Shown: positions 51,965-61,368, numbered from the stretch's first letter. The stretch is 64,000 nucleotides of DNA from JBHHUI01 sp965248775 (GCA_965248775.1 OZ252150.1:620001-684000); one strand, 5' to 3'. Numbers and translations: made by a program. Notes: generated by a model from the sequence alone, not told the origin.

Positions 51965-52543
51965 TTAGAAAACGCTAGTAAACCAATCGACAGAATAAAA
52001 GCCCGCGTATGCAAATATCCACATCTTGATGATCTTGCCAAGTGTGGTGATCGCCAGGAATTGTTCCAGTCGAATCTTAAGTGCTCCTGCTGCAATCCCA
52101 ACGACATCGAACAGTGGGTTCGGTATGATCGCCATGAGTAGCAATACGAGAAGTGCAGAGCGGTTGTTCCTCTGCATCCAGCCCAGCAAGCGCGCGTACG
52201 AACTTGCATTCTCCACGACTGCTCGTCCTGAATATCCCGCGGCGTAAGCGGACAATTCACCGATGGTTGCCCCTACGCCGGCGATCACTCCTACCCAGAA
52301 TGGATTAAACACACCCCCGAAAGCGAACACCACAGCGACACCCGGCGCAGGTAAAAGTATCGTCGCGCTCGCTAAAATGTTTAGAATGAAAAGGCCCGGG
52401 TACCCGTAGCGTGCGAGTTCCTGAGCCTGATCACGGATTGAAAATATATAGATTGTGAGTGCAATGACGGCAAGAAGGATCAATACGCGCGCGATGCGTG
52501 TGCGCGTATCTGTTACTGAAAGGGTGCGTTGATCCTCCGCCAC
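51965..52543 (-). CDS. VTT-domain (TVP38/DedA-like) membrane protein
   Basis: 192 residues with five hydrophobic segments. VTT-domain features: YGYPGLFILNILASATILLPAPGVAVVFAFGG (in blocks: YPGLFILNILASATILLPAPG), GAVIAGVGATIGELSAYAAGYSGR (as GVGATIGELSAYAAGYSGR) and LVLLLMAIIPNPLFDVVGIAAGAL, with the conserved Pro-containing re-entrant loop. Members of the wider DedA superfamily flip lipids; the role of this one is unknown. Confidence 0.8.
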   Translation of the reverse strand: MAEDQRTLSVTDTRTRIARVLILLAVIALTIYIFSIRDQAQELARYGYPGLFILNILASATILLPAPGVAVVFAFGGVFNPFWVGVIAGVGATIGELSAYAAGYSGRAVVENASSYARLLGWMQRNNRSALLVLLLMAIIPNPLFDVVGIAAGALKIRLEQFLAITTLGKIIKMWIFAYAGFYSVDWFTSVF

Positions 52544-52588
52544 GTCTAAGTATTCATTAGAGCTGTCTTCGGCTACTATCTATCTGAG

Positions 52589-53098
52589 TTATTCCACCTT
52601 AATTTCAATCGATTCGATTTTTTCAGCGGGTGCTACCGCATTGTTCGGATCCCGTTCTTCGATAGAGAGCAATACATCTAGCCCGCCCACGACGCGACCA
52701 AATACGGAATGTCGGTTGTCGAGATGTGGCGTCGAGACATGGGTAAGGAATAGCTGCGAACCATTTGTGTTCGGCCCTGAATTTGCCATGGAAAGCACAC
52801 CAGCGCCGTCGTGGCGGAGCGCGGGATGAAATTCGTCTTCGAAATTATATCCAGGGCCGCCGGTTCCGGTGCCCGTTGGATCGCCGGTTTGCGCCATGAA
52901 GTCTTTTATGACGCGGTGAAAGATCACATTATCGTAAAAGCCTTCGTTTGCCAGGAAGACAAAGTTGTTGACTGTCTTCGGTGTTTTGTCGGCGTATAGT
53001 TCACAAACAATATCACCCTTTGTAGTTGTTATTGTTGCGGTATAGGACTTCTCGGGGTCAATATTCATAGGTGGGTATTCCGCGTATTGTTTCGACAT
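52589..53098 (-). CDS. ppiB: Cyclophilin-type peptidyl-prolyl cis-trans isomerase
   Basis: 169 residues, cytoplasmic (no signal). Catalyses cis-trans isomerisation of peptidyl-proline bonds. Seen: ATITTTKGDIVCELYADKTPKTVNNF (blocks: DIVCELYADKTPKTVNNF), YDNVIFHRVIKDFMAQTGDP (active Arg/Phe, FHRV), GGPGYNFEDEF, GVLSMANSGPNTNGSQLFLT (MANxGPxTNGSQFF pattern) and LDNRHSVFGRVVGG. The ribosome-binding site CTGGAGG is 6 bases before the ATG. Divergent from the EamA gene. Confidence 0.95.
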   Translation of the reverse strand: MSKQYAEYPPMNIDPEKSYTATITTTKGDIVCELYADKTPKTVNNFVFLANEGFYDNVIFHRVIKDFMAQTGDPTGTGTGGPGYNFEDEFHPALRHDGAGVLSMANSGPNTNGSQLFLTHVSTPHLDNRHSVFGRVVGGLDVLLSIEERDPNNAVAPAEKIESIEIKVE

Positions 53099-53213
53099 GT
53101 ATGCCTCCAGGCTGCCTGAATTTAGCTGGCACTAGTGTATCAAGGAAACTCGGAATCTGCTCTCTTGTATTTGTGCTATAGTGCGCCGAATTTTGGCAAA
53201 GGACACCCTGTAG

Positions 53214-54113
53214 ATGAACTTTATTGGCGAAACAGCTGCGCTTGTTACAGCTGTTTGTTGGGCCGTAACCGGGATTTTTTTCACTATCGGGGGTAGGCGG
53301 GTGGGGGCATGGATTGTCAATCTGACGCGCCTGACGCTGGCCCTTTTAATACTATTCGTCATTCATCGGGTTTGGATTGGAACATGGTTGCCACAGAATG
53401 CCGGCACCCTGCGTTGGAGTTGGTTGGCGCTTTCGGGTGTAATTGGTCTGACCCTCGGTGACGCTTTGTTATTTTCGGCGCATATTCATATTGGTCCACG
53501 GCTGACATCCCTTCTGATGTCGTCGGTACCAATCATTACGGTTGTCGTGGCCTGGGTTTTTCTTGAGGAAAGACTTATAGCCACCGATGTTTTCGCTGTA
53601 TTAATTACAACAGGTGGAATTGCCTGGGTAGTATTGGAGCGAAATCAGAATGGAAACTCGACCAAACCGCGGGATCTAAAACGCGGCATCTTATACGGGC
53701 TGGGCGGCGCCGTCGGACAGGCACTTGGATTGATTACGTCACGCATTGGCTTGGATGGGGAATTCTCAGCGATCTCCGCTACACTTATCCGTATGCTGGC
53801 CGCAACGGTTGGCTACTGGCTGCTTGTGCTCATCGTGGGCCGAGCGGGGCAGGCGGTAGGTATATTGCGCGCGGATCGACGTGCGATTGGGGCCATTGTG
53901 GCTGGAACACTGGTAGGTTCGGTAATGGGGGTGACTCTTTCTCTGGTCGCCATTCAGAATGCACACGTTGGGATTGCTTCGACCTTGATGGCGCTCGCCC
54001 CCATCGCCATGATCCCGTTGGTCTGGATCGCATTCCTGGAGCGGGCGAGTGTACGGTCTGTTGTGGGGACCATTGTTGCACTGTTTGGTGTTGCAATTAT
54101 TTTTCTTATTTAG
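53214..54113 (+). CDS. EamA-family (DMT) transporter
   Basis: 299 residues, ten transmembrane helices arranged as two EamA repeats: first GETAALVTAVCWAVTGIFF to FLEERLIATDVFAVLITTGGIAWV, second GILYGLGGAVGQALGLITSRIGL (blocks: YGLGGAVGQALGLI) to FLERASVRSVVGTIVALFGVAIIFL. The repeated FLER/FLEE segments at the end of each repeat are typical. Substrate unknown (amino acids or nucleotide-type metabolites in characterised relatives). A TATAGT at about 53177-53182 may be its -10. Ends 33 bases before the IS4-like insertion. Confidence 0.85.
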   Translation: MNFIGETAALVTAVCWAVTGIFFTIGGRRVGAWIVNLTRLTLALLILFVIHRVWIGTWLPQNAGTLRWSWLALSGVIGLTLGDALLFSAHIHIGPRLTSLLMSSVPIITVVVAWVFLEERLIATDVFAVLITTGGIAWVVLERNQNGNSTKPRDLKRGILYGLGGAVGQALGLITSRIGLDGEFSAISATLIRMLAATVGYWLLVLIVGRAGQAVGILRADRRAIGAIVAGTLVGSVMGVTLSLVAIQNAHVGIASTLMALAPIAMIPLVWIAFLERASVRSVVGTIVALFGVAIIFLI

Positions 54114-54146
54114 CATATTGCATCATCGATTGTTCTGCGTCTATAA

Positions 54147-55328
54147 TTCACTACCGGACACTTTATCCGTGATTGATTAGCGGTTGCCTCTCGGCTACAC
54201 TCTCCGTTCTACCACAGAACAAGGGGAGTATCGCCATGAGTGACAACCGCCGTACATATCGTGCCATAAAGAGCGCCTTGCGGCAACTGTACCCAGGAGA
54301 ACCGCAGGGCAACTTGGCTCGCCATTTGGATACGCTCGCTGCCATGGTCAGCGGAATTGTCCGCAGCCAGAGTAGCCAGCTACCGGCGATCGCCAGGAAA
54401 GTGCCAGACGGCAACAAACCCGAGAGCCGGGTCAAACGGTACGCCCGCTGGGTCAAGAATGAGCATATTAATAACGAAGTCTTCTTTCTACCCTTCGCTG
54501 AACCCTTATTGCAGGGTCTGGCGCAGGACCGCCCGCTCGTGTTGGCAATGGACGGCAGCGAAGTGGGCCGCGGTTGCCTGACCCTGATGGTGAGCGTCAT
54601 CTACAAGCAACGTGCTTTGCCGGTGGCGTGGGTCACCGTCAAAGGGAGCAAGGGACATTTTTCAGAAGCGACACACGTGCAGTTGTTGACAGAAGTACAC
54701 GCTTTGGTGCCCCCTGCAAGCGATGTCGTCTTCCTGGGGGATGGTGAATTCGATGGCACGAACCTCCAGGCGGCTCTGAATGACTACGAATGGGCCTACG
54801 TCTGTCGCACGGCCAAGCATGTCCAGCTATGTGAAGGGGGCGACTGGTTCGCCTTCGCCGACCTGGATGTGCCCCGTGGTGCATACCGCGGCGTGCCGGA
54901 TGTCGCCTTCACCCAGCAGGAATATGGGCCCGTCCTTGCCATCGCGTGGTGGCAGCGCGACTGCAAAGAGCCCCTCTATCTGGTCACCAACCTGGAGCTG
55001 GTTGCCGAAGCCTGTTCCTGGTATAACAAACGCTTTCGTATTGAAACTTTCTTCTCCGACCAGAAAAGCCGGGGCTTCAATTTGCATAAAAGCCATATCG
55101 CCGACCCGGCCCGGTTGATGATCGCAGCTTGCCTTGCTTACATCTGGATCATCTACTTGGGCGTCATCGCCAAACGAGATAATTGGGTGCAAGTCATTCA
55201 CCGCACCGACCGCTGTGATCTGAGCCTATTTCAACTCGGCTTGCGCCTGCTGGAACAGTTCCTAAATGAGCATCTGCCCATCCCGGTCGCCTTTGACATG
55301 CCCCGCGCAGAAAGTGTCCGGTAGTGAA
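54147..55328 (+). mobile_element. IS4-family insertion sequence (1182 bp)
   Basis: Perfect 18-bp or slightly longer terminal inverted repeats beginning TTCACTACCGGACACTTT; flanked by an 8-bp direct repeat. One transposase gene on the plus strand. It sits between the EamA gene and the diguanylate cyclase leader, inside the promoter of the latter. Confidence 0.92.
54236..55324 (+). CDS. IS4-family transposase
   Basis: 362 residues from ATG 54236, preceded by AAGGGGAG. N-terminal DNA-binding region (RAIKSALRQLYPGEPQGNL, SRVKRYARWVKNEHIN), then the DDE domain: first Asp in LVLAMDGSEVGRGC, second Asp in VVFLGDGEFDGT, and Glu in KRFRIETFFSDQKSRGFNL (the IS4 YREK-type signature region). The frame appears intact and the element may be mobile. 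Confidence 0.9.
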   Translation: MSDNRRTYRAIKSALRQLYPGEPQGNLARHLDTLAAMVSGIVRSQSSQLPAIARKVPDGNKPESRVKRYARWVKNEHINNEVFFLPFAEPLLQGLAQDRPLVLAMDGSEVGRGCLTLMVSVIYKQRALPVAWVTVKGSKGHFSEATHVQLLTEVHALVPPASDVVFLGDGEFDGTNLQAALNDYEWAYVCRTAKHVQLCEGGDWFAFADLDVPRGAYRGVPDVAFTQQEYGPVLAIAWWQRDCKEPLYLVTNLELVAEACSWYNKRFRIETFFSDQKSRGFNLHKSHIADPARLMIAACLAYIWIIYLGVIAKRDNWVQVIHRTDRCDLSLFQLGLRLLEQFLNEHLPIPVAFDMPRAESVR

Positions 55329-55331
55329 GTC

Positions 55332-55337
55332 TATAAT
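55332..55337 (+). promoter_or_regulatory. -10 box of the diguanylate cyclase, separated from its -35 by an IS
   Basis: TATAAT at 55332-55337. In the uninterrupted chromosome a TTGCAT (in CATATTGCATCATCG, 54115-54129) would have been 18 bases upstream. The IS now lies between; the target duplication keeps the -10 whole, so any -35 must come from the IS end. Confidence 0.5.
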
Positions 55338-55343
55338 AATTGC

Positions 55344-55577
55344 GAACATGCCTCGCAAGGGTGCATCCGATTGGAAAATCCAATCTCCTCAGGTGAGCTA
55401 CCAGATTCGGATGCCTGGATTATGTGTAGCTTTTCAATAACCTCACCGTGCGTGCGCAGTTTGGATCGTTTCCAATTAGCGTGCAGCTTTACTGCAAATA
55501 ACCTTCGTATGATACGAAAGCGTCCTGAGTGACTCTATCTGTTCTTAATTATGGAGATTTGACCTGAGACAGCTCTG
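55344..55577 (+). ncRNA. Structured 5' leader, class not recognised
   Basis: A 234-base stretch between a -10 box and the diguanylate cyclase start, with no ORF. The first half can fold: GCATCCGA (55363-55370) with TCGGATGC (55407-55414), inner hairpin ATTGG/CCAAT (55370-55374 with 55380-55384, the shared A belongs to one or the other), and a possible long-range GGTGAG (55392-55397) with CTCACC (55442-55447), which would cross the outer stem as a pseudoknot. I find none of the conserved bases of the c-di-GMP-I or -II riboswitches. It may be a riboswitch-like regulator or chance. Confidence 0.4.
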
Positions 55578-55777
55578 ATGTCTGCCCTTCACCTCGCCAT
55601 CCTTAGTATTTATTTTGGGCTTGCCCTTCTTAATTTCTTTGTTGCTCTGTATGTTTGGCGCGGTCGCCCGGCTTTCGGCGCCCGGGCATTCGCAGTTTAT
55701 GCGCTTATGGTGGCATTATGGGCTGGGGGACACGGGGTTGAACTTTTCGTAGCAAGGATCTCGCAGAAAATCTTCTG

Positions 55778-56596
55778 GGTAGTGGTTACATGTTGACTGA
55801 TGAGTCTGGAAAAAGTAAGTTGTTGGCCTGCCAAACAGAGGAGCGCCAAAATGATCCAGAGTGTCATCACGCATGAGTGTTCAAAGTGCAGGAGCCTCAA
55901 CATTGTCAAGAATGGTACAGACTATAAAGGCGGTCAGAAGTTTCATTGTCTCGATTGCGCCGCTTATGGAATGTTGGAACCGCAAAGCCGTTCTTATCCT
56001 GAGTTCATCAGAGAATTTGTCCTACGCACCTATCGAGAGCGAGCCAGTATGCGCGGCATTGAGCGCATCTTTGGCATCGCGCGGCAGACATTAGCACGCT
56101 GGATTCTGGAGAAGGCCGGCGCTATGCCGAACCTGGCTGACACTTTAGAAACCGTAAAAACGGATGATGTGCTGGAATTGGATGAATTATGGTCATTTGT
56201 ACGCACAAAAAACGATAAACGTTGGATATGGGTCGCGCTGTGTCGGCGCACGCGCCAAGTGGTGGCCTATTTTATTGGCGACCGCAGTGAAAAAAGTTGT
56301 CGCGCGTTATGGAAATCCATCCCAGCATCCTACAAAGCGTGTTGCTCCTTCAGCGACTTCTGGCACGCTTACCAGAAGGTTTTACCAAACGACACTCACC
56401 AAAGTGTCGGCAAAGAAAGCGGCCAGACATCTCACGTGGAACGCTGGAACAACACCTTGCGCCAGAGACTGGCTCGCTTCGTGCGCAAAACTCTTTCTTT
56501 CTCCAAGTCCGACGTTTACCATGAAGCTGTACTCAAGTTGTATCTCCATTACTACAATACAGCGTGGTCCCCATCAGTTACCATGTAACCACTACC
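55778..56596 (+). mobile_element. IS1-family insertion sequence, copy B (819 bp)
   Basis: Same length, ends and transposase as copy A at 20768-21586, but on the plus strand. It interrupts the 7TM part of the diguanylate cyclase gene. Opposite orientation to copy A makes the 35-kb interval a candidate for inversion by recombination. Confidence 0.93.
55851..56588 (+). CDS. IS1-family transposase (copy B)
   Basis: 245 residues, protein identical to copy A; start ATG 55851 after GAGGAG. DDE motifs LELDELWSFV, SDFWHAYQ and ERWNNTLRQRL are intact, so the element is expected to be active. See copy A for domain details; only the location differs. Confidence 0.92.
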   Translation: MIQSVITHECSKCRSLNIVKNGTDYKGGQKFHCLDCAAYGMLEPQSRSYPEFIREFVLRTYRERASMRGIERIFGIARQTLARWILEKAGAMPNLADTLETVKTDDVLELDELWSFVRTKNDKRWIWVALCRRTRQVVAYFIGDRSEKSCRALWKSIPASYKACCSFSDFWHAYQKVLPNDTHQSVGKESGQTSHVERWNNTLRQRLARFVRKTLSFSKSDVYHEAVLKLYLHYYNTAWSPSVTM

Positions 56597-59075
56597 ATCT
56601 TCTGGGTAAGGCTGCAATTTGCAACTACACTCCTTCTCCCTCCGGCGTGGCTCATCTTCACCCTGAACTATACACAACATACGAATGATGTCTCCAGAAG
56701 AACAAAAGTCAGCCTGCGATTTTCCCGGCTGGCATGTTGGCCCTTGGCTTGACGGAGCCATTGCATAACCTGATCTGGGGGCAAGCGACACTCCAGATTG
56801 TGGCGGGCATTCCACTCTTGCAGATGAGTTTGGGCATCGCAATGTGGATCAATATCAGCTATGTCCTCGCAATTTTTCTGCTGGGTATTCTTTTCCTCGC
56901 GCAAGGACTTATGGATTCGCTAAAGATGCAGCGCCCGCCAAATCTTGGCTTCCTTATAGCTCTTATACTTCCATGGCTGCTCGGGCCGCTGCTCTTCGTC
57001 AATACCGGATTGCCTTCCTCACTGAGCCTGTTTCCACTTTCATTCACGTTATCAGTCGCAATACTCGGCCATACTATTTTCCGACTCAATAAAAATGATC
57101 TGATGTCAGTGGAGCGTTATGCATTGGTCGAAGCGTTGGATGATGCAGTGCTTGTCGTTGATCCGCAAGATAGAGTCATCGATCTCAATCCGAAGGCTGC
57201 TCATGAATTTGGTTATGTCTATGAGAAGGCAGTCGGGCAGCCAATCGATAAAATCCTGGGTCTCTATCCCCAGTTAGTAGCAGAGGTAAATTTGCAAAGC
57301 TCGAACCCGGATATGGTGCATGCTTCGGATGTTGAAGTAATCAGAGCGAACGAGTTGCGGACATTTAATGTGCGGGTCACCCCGTTGTATAGGGAGGACG
57401 ACGAGAAGGTTCGGGAGGAGAACCCTTCCGATTTAGCCAAACTTGTAATTCTGCACGACATATCTAGGCGGAAAGAAATCGAGGCAGCCGAACGCAAACA
57501 ACGCAAATTGGCGGAAGAGCATGCGGAAATTCTGGCTCGCCGTGATCGCTACCTAACGTTGCTGAATGGCCTGAGTCAGCTCACGATCGAAGAAGCCGAC
57601 CCGGATAAACTCCTACAGCTACTCGCGGATCAATTAATTGCTCTGAGTGGGGCCGACATTTGCTACGTAACGAAATGGGATGAAGCGCGCCAAGCTCCAA
57701 TTCCGGTTGTCGCCTCAGGCGCGGAAGCGGATACTTTTCGGCCAATTCGCGTCAATCCTGATGGGTCCACCCTTACGGAGTTGGTGCTCGATTCCGGCGA
57801 AGCGCTCGCAATCGACACCGTAGTTGAATCAATACTTGTAGATTCTCAATTCGTCGAACAACTGCCGGCTCACAGTTTGCTTGCCCTGCCGCTTATCGCA
57901 GAGAAACAAAAATACGGGGCAGTTATTCTGGCATTCAAGCAGCAGCACAAGTTTACACTTGATGAGATCGCTTATTGCCGACAAGCTACAGCACAAGTAG
58001 CGCTCAGTGTTTCGCGTGTGTTACATGCTCAATCAGACATAAAAGCCCAAATGCGCGCCGATACCCTGACCGAAGCAATGCACGCGCTCGCGCGTTCGCT
58101 CGAACTTGATGAAGTGCTTCAAAATTTGCTGGACTTTCTTTCACGGCTTGTTAATTATGAGACAGCTATAATAATGTTGATGGAAGCAGACAATGAATTG
58201 GAAATTCGCGCGTCAAAGGGTTATGAAAACGAAACTGATACGAATGATTTAATTGGAACTCGGATCCCTCTTTCTGCCTTTCCTCAACTGCAACTTCTGG
58301 CGACCACACAGGAGGGTATGCTTGTCCACGATACCAAGTTCCACAGAACTTGGGAGAATTATCCAGGAATGGAAGAAGTGCGGGGTTGGTTTGGGGTCCC
58401 GCTGATTGTATCGAATTCGACATTAGGAATCTTTTCAGCACACACGTCTGTTCCGGGTGGATTCCAGGAGGAACATCTCCGCACCGGAGAAGCGTTGGCT
58501 GCCCAGGCAGCATTTGCAGTTCAGAATGCTCAGTTATTTGATCAGGTGCAGCACCTTGCAATCACAGATTCTCTAACCGGCATCAATAATCGACGACATT
58601 TCTTCGAGTTAGCTCTAGCTGAATTTGAGCGCGCCCGGCGCTATGGCCGTCCGCTGTCTGCACTCATGTTGGACCTTGATAATTTTAAAGACAACAACGA
58701 TAATTACGGACATCTCGTTGGCGATGAAATATTACGTGAGGTTGCAGCGCGCTATGCACAACATCTCCGCGAGGCCGATATATTAGGACGTTTTGGGGGA
58801 GAAGAATTTGTATGCCTGCTTCCAGAGACTGCTGTGGAGGAAGCTCGCAATGTTGCTGAGCGAGTACGCCGCCGTGTTGCCGATGAGCCGGTCATAACGC
58901 GCGCCGGCAGTATTCAGGTGACCGTGAGTATTGGTGCCTCAGAATTGATCGAGTCAAACAATGATGTTCTTAGCCTGATTGAACAAGCAGACGCCGCGCT
59001 GTACGAATCAAAACAGGGTGGACGCAATCAGGTCGTGGTCAAGTTATAAGTGTTTTAATATTTTCGAGGACTCTT

Positions 59076-59902
59076 ATGGATCAGCCTATAGCGCAAAATA
59101 TCGAAAAAGAATTGCAATCTTGCCGTCTGGAACTGGCCCGCACATCACGCGAGATCGAGACGTTACAGCGCCAGATTGCTGCAAACGATGCGCGTCAACA
59201 AGAATTAGACACCTTAAAGACAAACTTCGTGGCATTGGTGAGCCACGAGCTCCGGACGCCCGTCGCTGTGCTGAGCGGCTTCATAGAAGTGGGTTTGGAT
59301 GAAATCTCGCCACTACTGCCCGATGAACAAAATCAATACCTCCAAACGGCCTTTCGGAATGCACAGCGCCTCTCGCGTGTTGTTCAGGAACTTACCGATT
59401 TCTCCCGTTACGAATCTCATAAGAAAGTAGATGACATTGCACTTTTGTCTGTTCAAGCTGCAATCGATCAAGTCCTCATGATTCTTAAGCCGGCGTTGGA
59501 CACCAAAGGCCTGCAACCAGAATCAAATTTGACGGCCGAGATAGGTGGACTTGAATTCGATGGTGAGACACTGGTGATCATTTTTCGAAATCTCCTTTCG
59601 AATGCGGCAAAGTTTACAGACGTAGGCGGTCGAATGTGGCTGAGCAGCGAGATTGCAGATGGGAAGGGGTTATCGGTGTGCATGATACGGCTTCACCGAT
59701 TCCGCCCGAGAAACGAGATATCATCTTCGAAGATTTCCGACAACTTGAAAACCACCTGACCCGCCGGTACGAGGGCCTTGGCTTAGGCTTGGCTCTTGCT
59801 CGTCGCGCAACCCGCGCACTGGGCGGGGATTTAAAACTGGAGGTGCGGGGAGAAGAAGGAAATTCATTCTTGGTCACCCTCCCAATGCCTGAAAATAACT
59901 GA
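59076..59902 (+). pseudogene. Soluble sensor histidine kinase, single-base frameshift
   Basis: A short kinase with no sensor domain: coiled-coil start (EKELQSCRLELARTSREIETLQRQ, in blocks: ELQSCRLELARTSREIETLQ), HisKA with the phospho-His in FVALVSHELRTPVAVLSGF, HATPase N-box IFRNLLSNAAKFTDVGG. Near 59675 the frame breaks: first frame ends 59759, while the other frame gives VHDTASPIPPEKRDIIFEDF (G1 region), YEGLGLGLALARRATRALGGD (G2) and NSFLVTLPMPE. One missing base in TCGGTGTGCATGAT restores 275 residues with a full ATPase domain. It lies 26 bases after the diguanylate cyclase with CGAGGA as ribosome-binding site, so it was likely co-transcribed with it. Confidence 0.8.
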
Positions 59903-59932
59903 ATTCTCCTGTCTGCTGTATGATGTCAGACA

Positions 59933-59961
59933 TTGACTCGGGCGTATGATGGGTCTAAAAT
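59933..59961 (+). promoter_or_regulatory. Promoter of the purine-deaminase operon, leaderless geometry
   Basis: TTGACT (59933-59938), 17-base spacer, TAAAAT (59956-59961), then exactly 7 bases to the ATG at 59969. It is the best-formed of the leaderless promoters in the window. Confidence 0.65.
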
Positions 59962-59968
59962 CTGGCAC

Positions 59969-61366
59969 ATGACAGCTCTCGTGGTGCGTCATGCGGACAT
60001 TCTCGTTACGATGGACAATGATCGGCGAGAAATTCCTGATGGACGCATGCTCATCCGAGATGGATTTATTGAGTTTGTCGGTCCCACCGCAGAGCTACCT
60101 GCTGTGCCGGATGCAGAACTCCTCAACATGCACGGTAATGTTATTCTGCCCGGCCTGGTAAACACCCACCACCACCTATCTCAGACCCTGACGCGCGCGA
60201 TTCCGGCAACGCAGGACGCCAATTTATTTAATTGGTTGCAAACGCTCTATCCTATTTGGGCGCGCATGACCCCGGAAGCTGTGCACGTATCCGCGCTTGT
60301 CGGCATGGCCGAGCTGCTTCGCTCCGGCTGCACGACGGCTAGCAATCATCTCTACCTTTACCCCAACGGTTCGAAGATTGACGATGAAATCCGAGCCGCC
60401 CAGGAAATTGGACTTCGCTTCCACGCCTCGCGTGGCTCGATGAGTCTGGGGGAGTCTGACGGCGGACTGCCGCCCGACAGTGTTGTGGAGCGCGAGTCGG
60501 ATATCCTAGCCGATTGTCGCCGCGCCATTGAAACATTCCACGATCCCAATCCCGGGGCGATGATCCGCATCGTCGTTGCGCCCTGTTCGCCTTTTTCGGT
60601 CACACCTGACTTGATGAAGGAGTCGGCGGAACTGGCTCGCAGTTACAGTGTTCACCTACATACTCACCTGGCAGAAACGCTTGATGAAGACCGCTCCTGC
60701 ATTGAGCATTTTGGGGATCGTCCGGTCGCGTTTGTCGAGAAATTAGGCTGGATGGGCTCGGACGTCTGGTTTGCACATATGGTGCATCCGAACGCGGCCG
60801 AGATATCGTTACTAGCGCGAGCCGGTGTTGGCGTGGCTCATTGTCCTACATCCAATATGCGCCTTGCATCGGGAATTGCGCCTCTCCGACAATTCCGTGA
60901 AGCCGGTGTGCGTGTGGGGCTGGGCGTGGATGGCTCAGCTTCCAATGATGGCAGCAATCTACTTGCTGAAGCACGCCAGGCCATGTTGCTGGCTCGTGTT
61001 GCGATTGCGGAAGAGGAACGCCATAAGCCGAACGGGAGCGATGTCCGCGAAGTTGCACAGATGTCTGCCCGGGAGGGACTCGAACTGGCTACGCGTGGAG
61101 GAGCAGAGGTGCTGGGCCGGGATGACATTGGTTCACTCGCAGCCGGAAAATGTGGTGACTTCTTTGCAATCAACACGCAGCAACTTGAGTTTGCCAGCGC
61201 GCTTCACGATCCCGTCGCGGCCGTCCTGTTCTGTGCTCCACAAAGTGCAGATACTGTTGTTGTGAATGGGCAGGTCGTTGTGCAGGCTGGCGAAGTACTT
61301 ACAGTTGAGATGGGGCCGATCATTGAAAACCACAACAACATCTCACGCAGATTGGTCAACGGGTAA
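59969..61366 (+). CDS. 8-oxoguanine deaminase (amidohydrolase)
   Basis: 465 residues. Amidohydrolase-superfamily enzyme converting 8-oxoguanine (also isocytosine-type substrates) to urate. Metal site: VILPGLVNTHHHLSQTLTRA (HxH), SVHLHTHLAETLDED (third His), WFAHMVHPNAAE (His) and VGLGVDGSASNDGSNL (Asp). The segment HASRGSMSLGESDGGLPPD is characteristic of 8-oxoguanine deaminases and separates them from AtzB and S-adenosylhomocysteine deaminases, which share the rest. Start at 59969 fits the promoter. First gene of an operon with a small membrane protein, adenine deaminase and a GntR regulator: purine salvage/degradation. Confidence 0.85.
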   Translation: MTALVVRHADILVTMDNDRREIPDGRMLIRDGFIEFVGPTAELPAVPDAELLNMHGNVILPGLVNTHHHLSQTLTRAIPATQDANLFNWLQTLYPIWARMTPEAVHVSALVGMAELLRSGCTTASNHLYLYPNGSKIDDEIRAAQEIGLRFHASRGSMSLGESDGGLPPDSVVERESDILADCRRAIETFHDPNPGAMIRIVVAPCSPFSVTPDLMKESAELARSYSVHLHTHLAETLDEDRSCIEHFGDRPVAFVEKLGWMGSDVWFAHMVHPNAAEISLLARAGVGVAHCPTSNMRLASGIAPLRQFREAGVRVGLGVDGSASNDGSNLLAEARQAMLLARVAIAEEERHKPNGSDVREVAQMSAREGLELATRGGAEVLGRDDIGSLAAGKCGDFFAINTQQLEFASALHDPVAAVLFCAPQSADTVVVNGQVVVQAGEVLTVEMGPIIENHNNISRRLVNG

Positions 61367-61368
61367 AC

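Larger units (their letters stand above)
54139..55336. repeat. 8-bp target duplication GTCTATAA around the IS4-like element
   Basis: GTCTATAA occurs at 54139-54146 and 55329-55336. The duplicated bases contain most of a TATAAT -10 box. Confidence 0.9.
55770..56604. repeat. 8-bp target duplication ATCTTCTG around IS1-family copy B
   Basis: ATCTTCTG at 55770-55777 and 56597-56604, abutting the terminal GGTAGTGG and CCACTACC. Confidence 0.92.
55578..59049 (+). pseudogene. Membrane-bound diguanylate cyclase (7TM-PAS-GAF-GAF-GGDEF), split by an IS1-family copy
   Basis: Reconstructed length 881 residues. N-terminal histidine-kinase-type 7TM domain begins MSALHLAILSIYFGLALLNF; it is cut by the IS (55778-56596) at RISQKIFW|VRLQFATT, and a second lesion, a 1-base deletion near 56690-56710 (AACAAAAGTC), is needed to reach the frame of FPAGMLALGLTEPLHNLIWG. 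Then PAS (about 57110-57470: VVDPQDRVIDLNPKAAHEFGYV), two GAF domains (about 57550-58010 and 58060-58540) and GGDEF (AITDSLTGINNRRHFFELA, LMLDLDNFKDNNDNYGHLVGDE, FGGEEFVCLLPE). The catalytic GGEEF and an RxxD inhibitory site (READ) are intact, so a truncated cytoplasmic enzyme could be made from ATG 56734. Makes c-di-GMP from GTP. Confidence 0.85.

Noticed and set aside
55344..55460. c-di-GMP riboswitch upstream of the GGDEF gene
   Set aside because: The conserved bases of the class I (GEMM) and class II aptamers are absent, so only an unassigned structured leader is reported.
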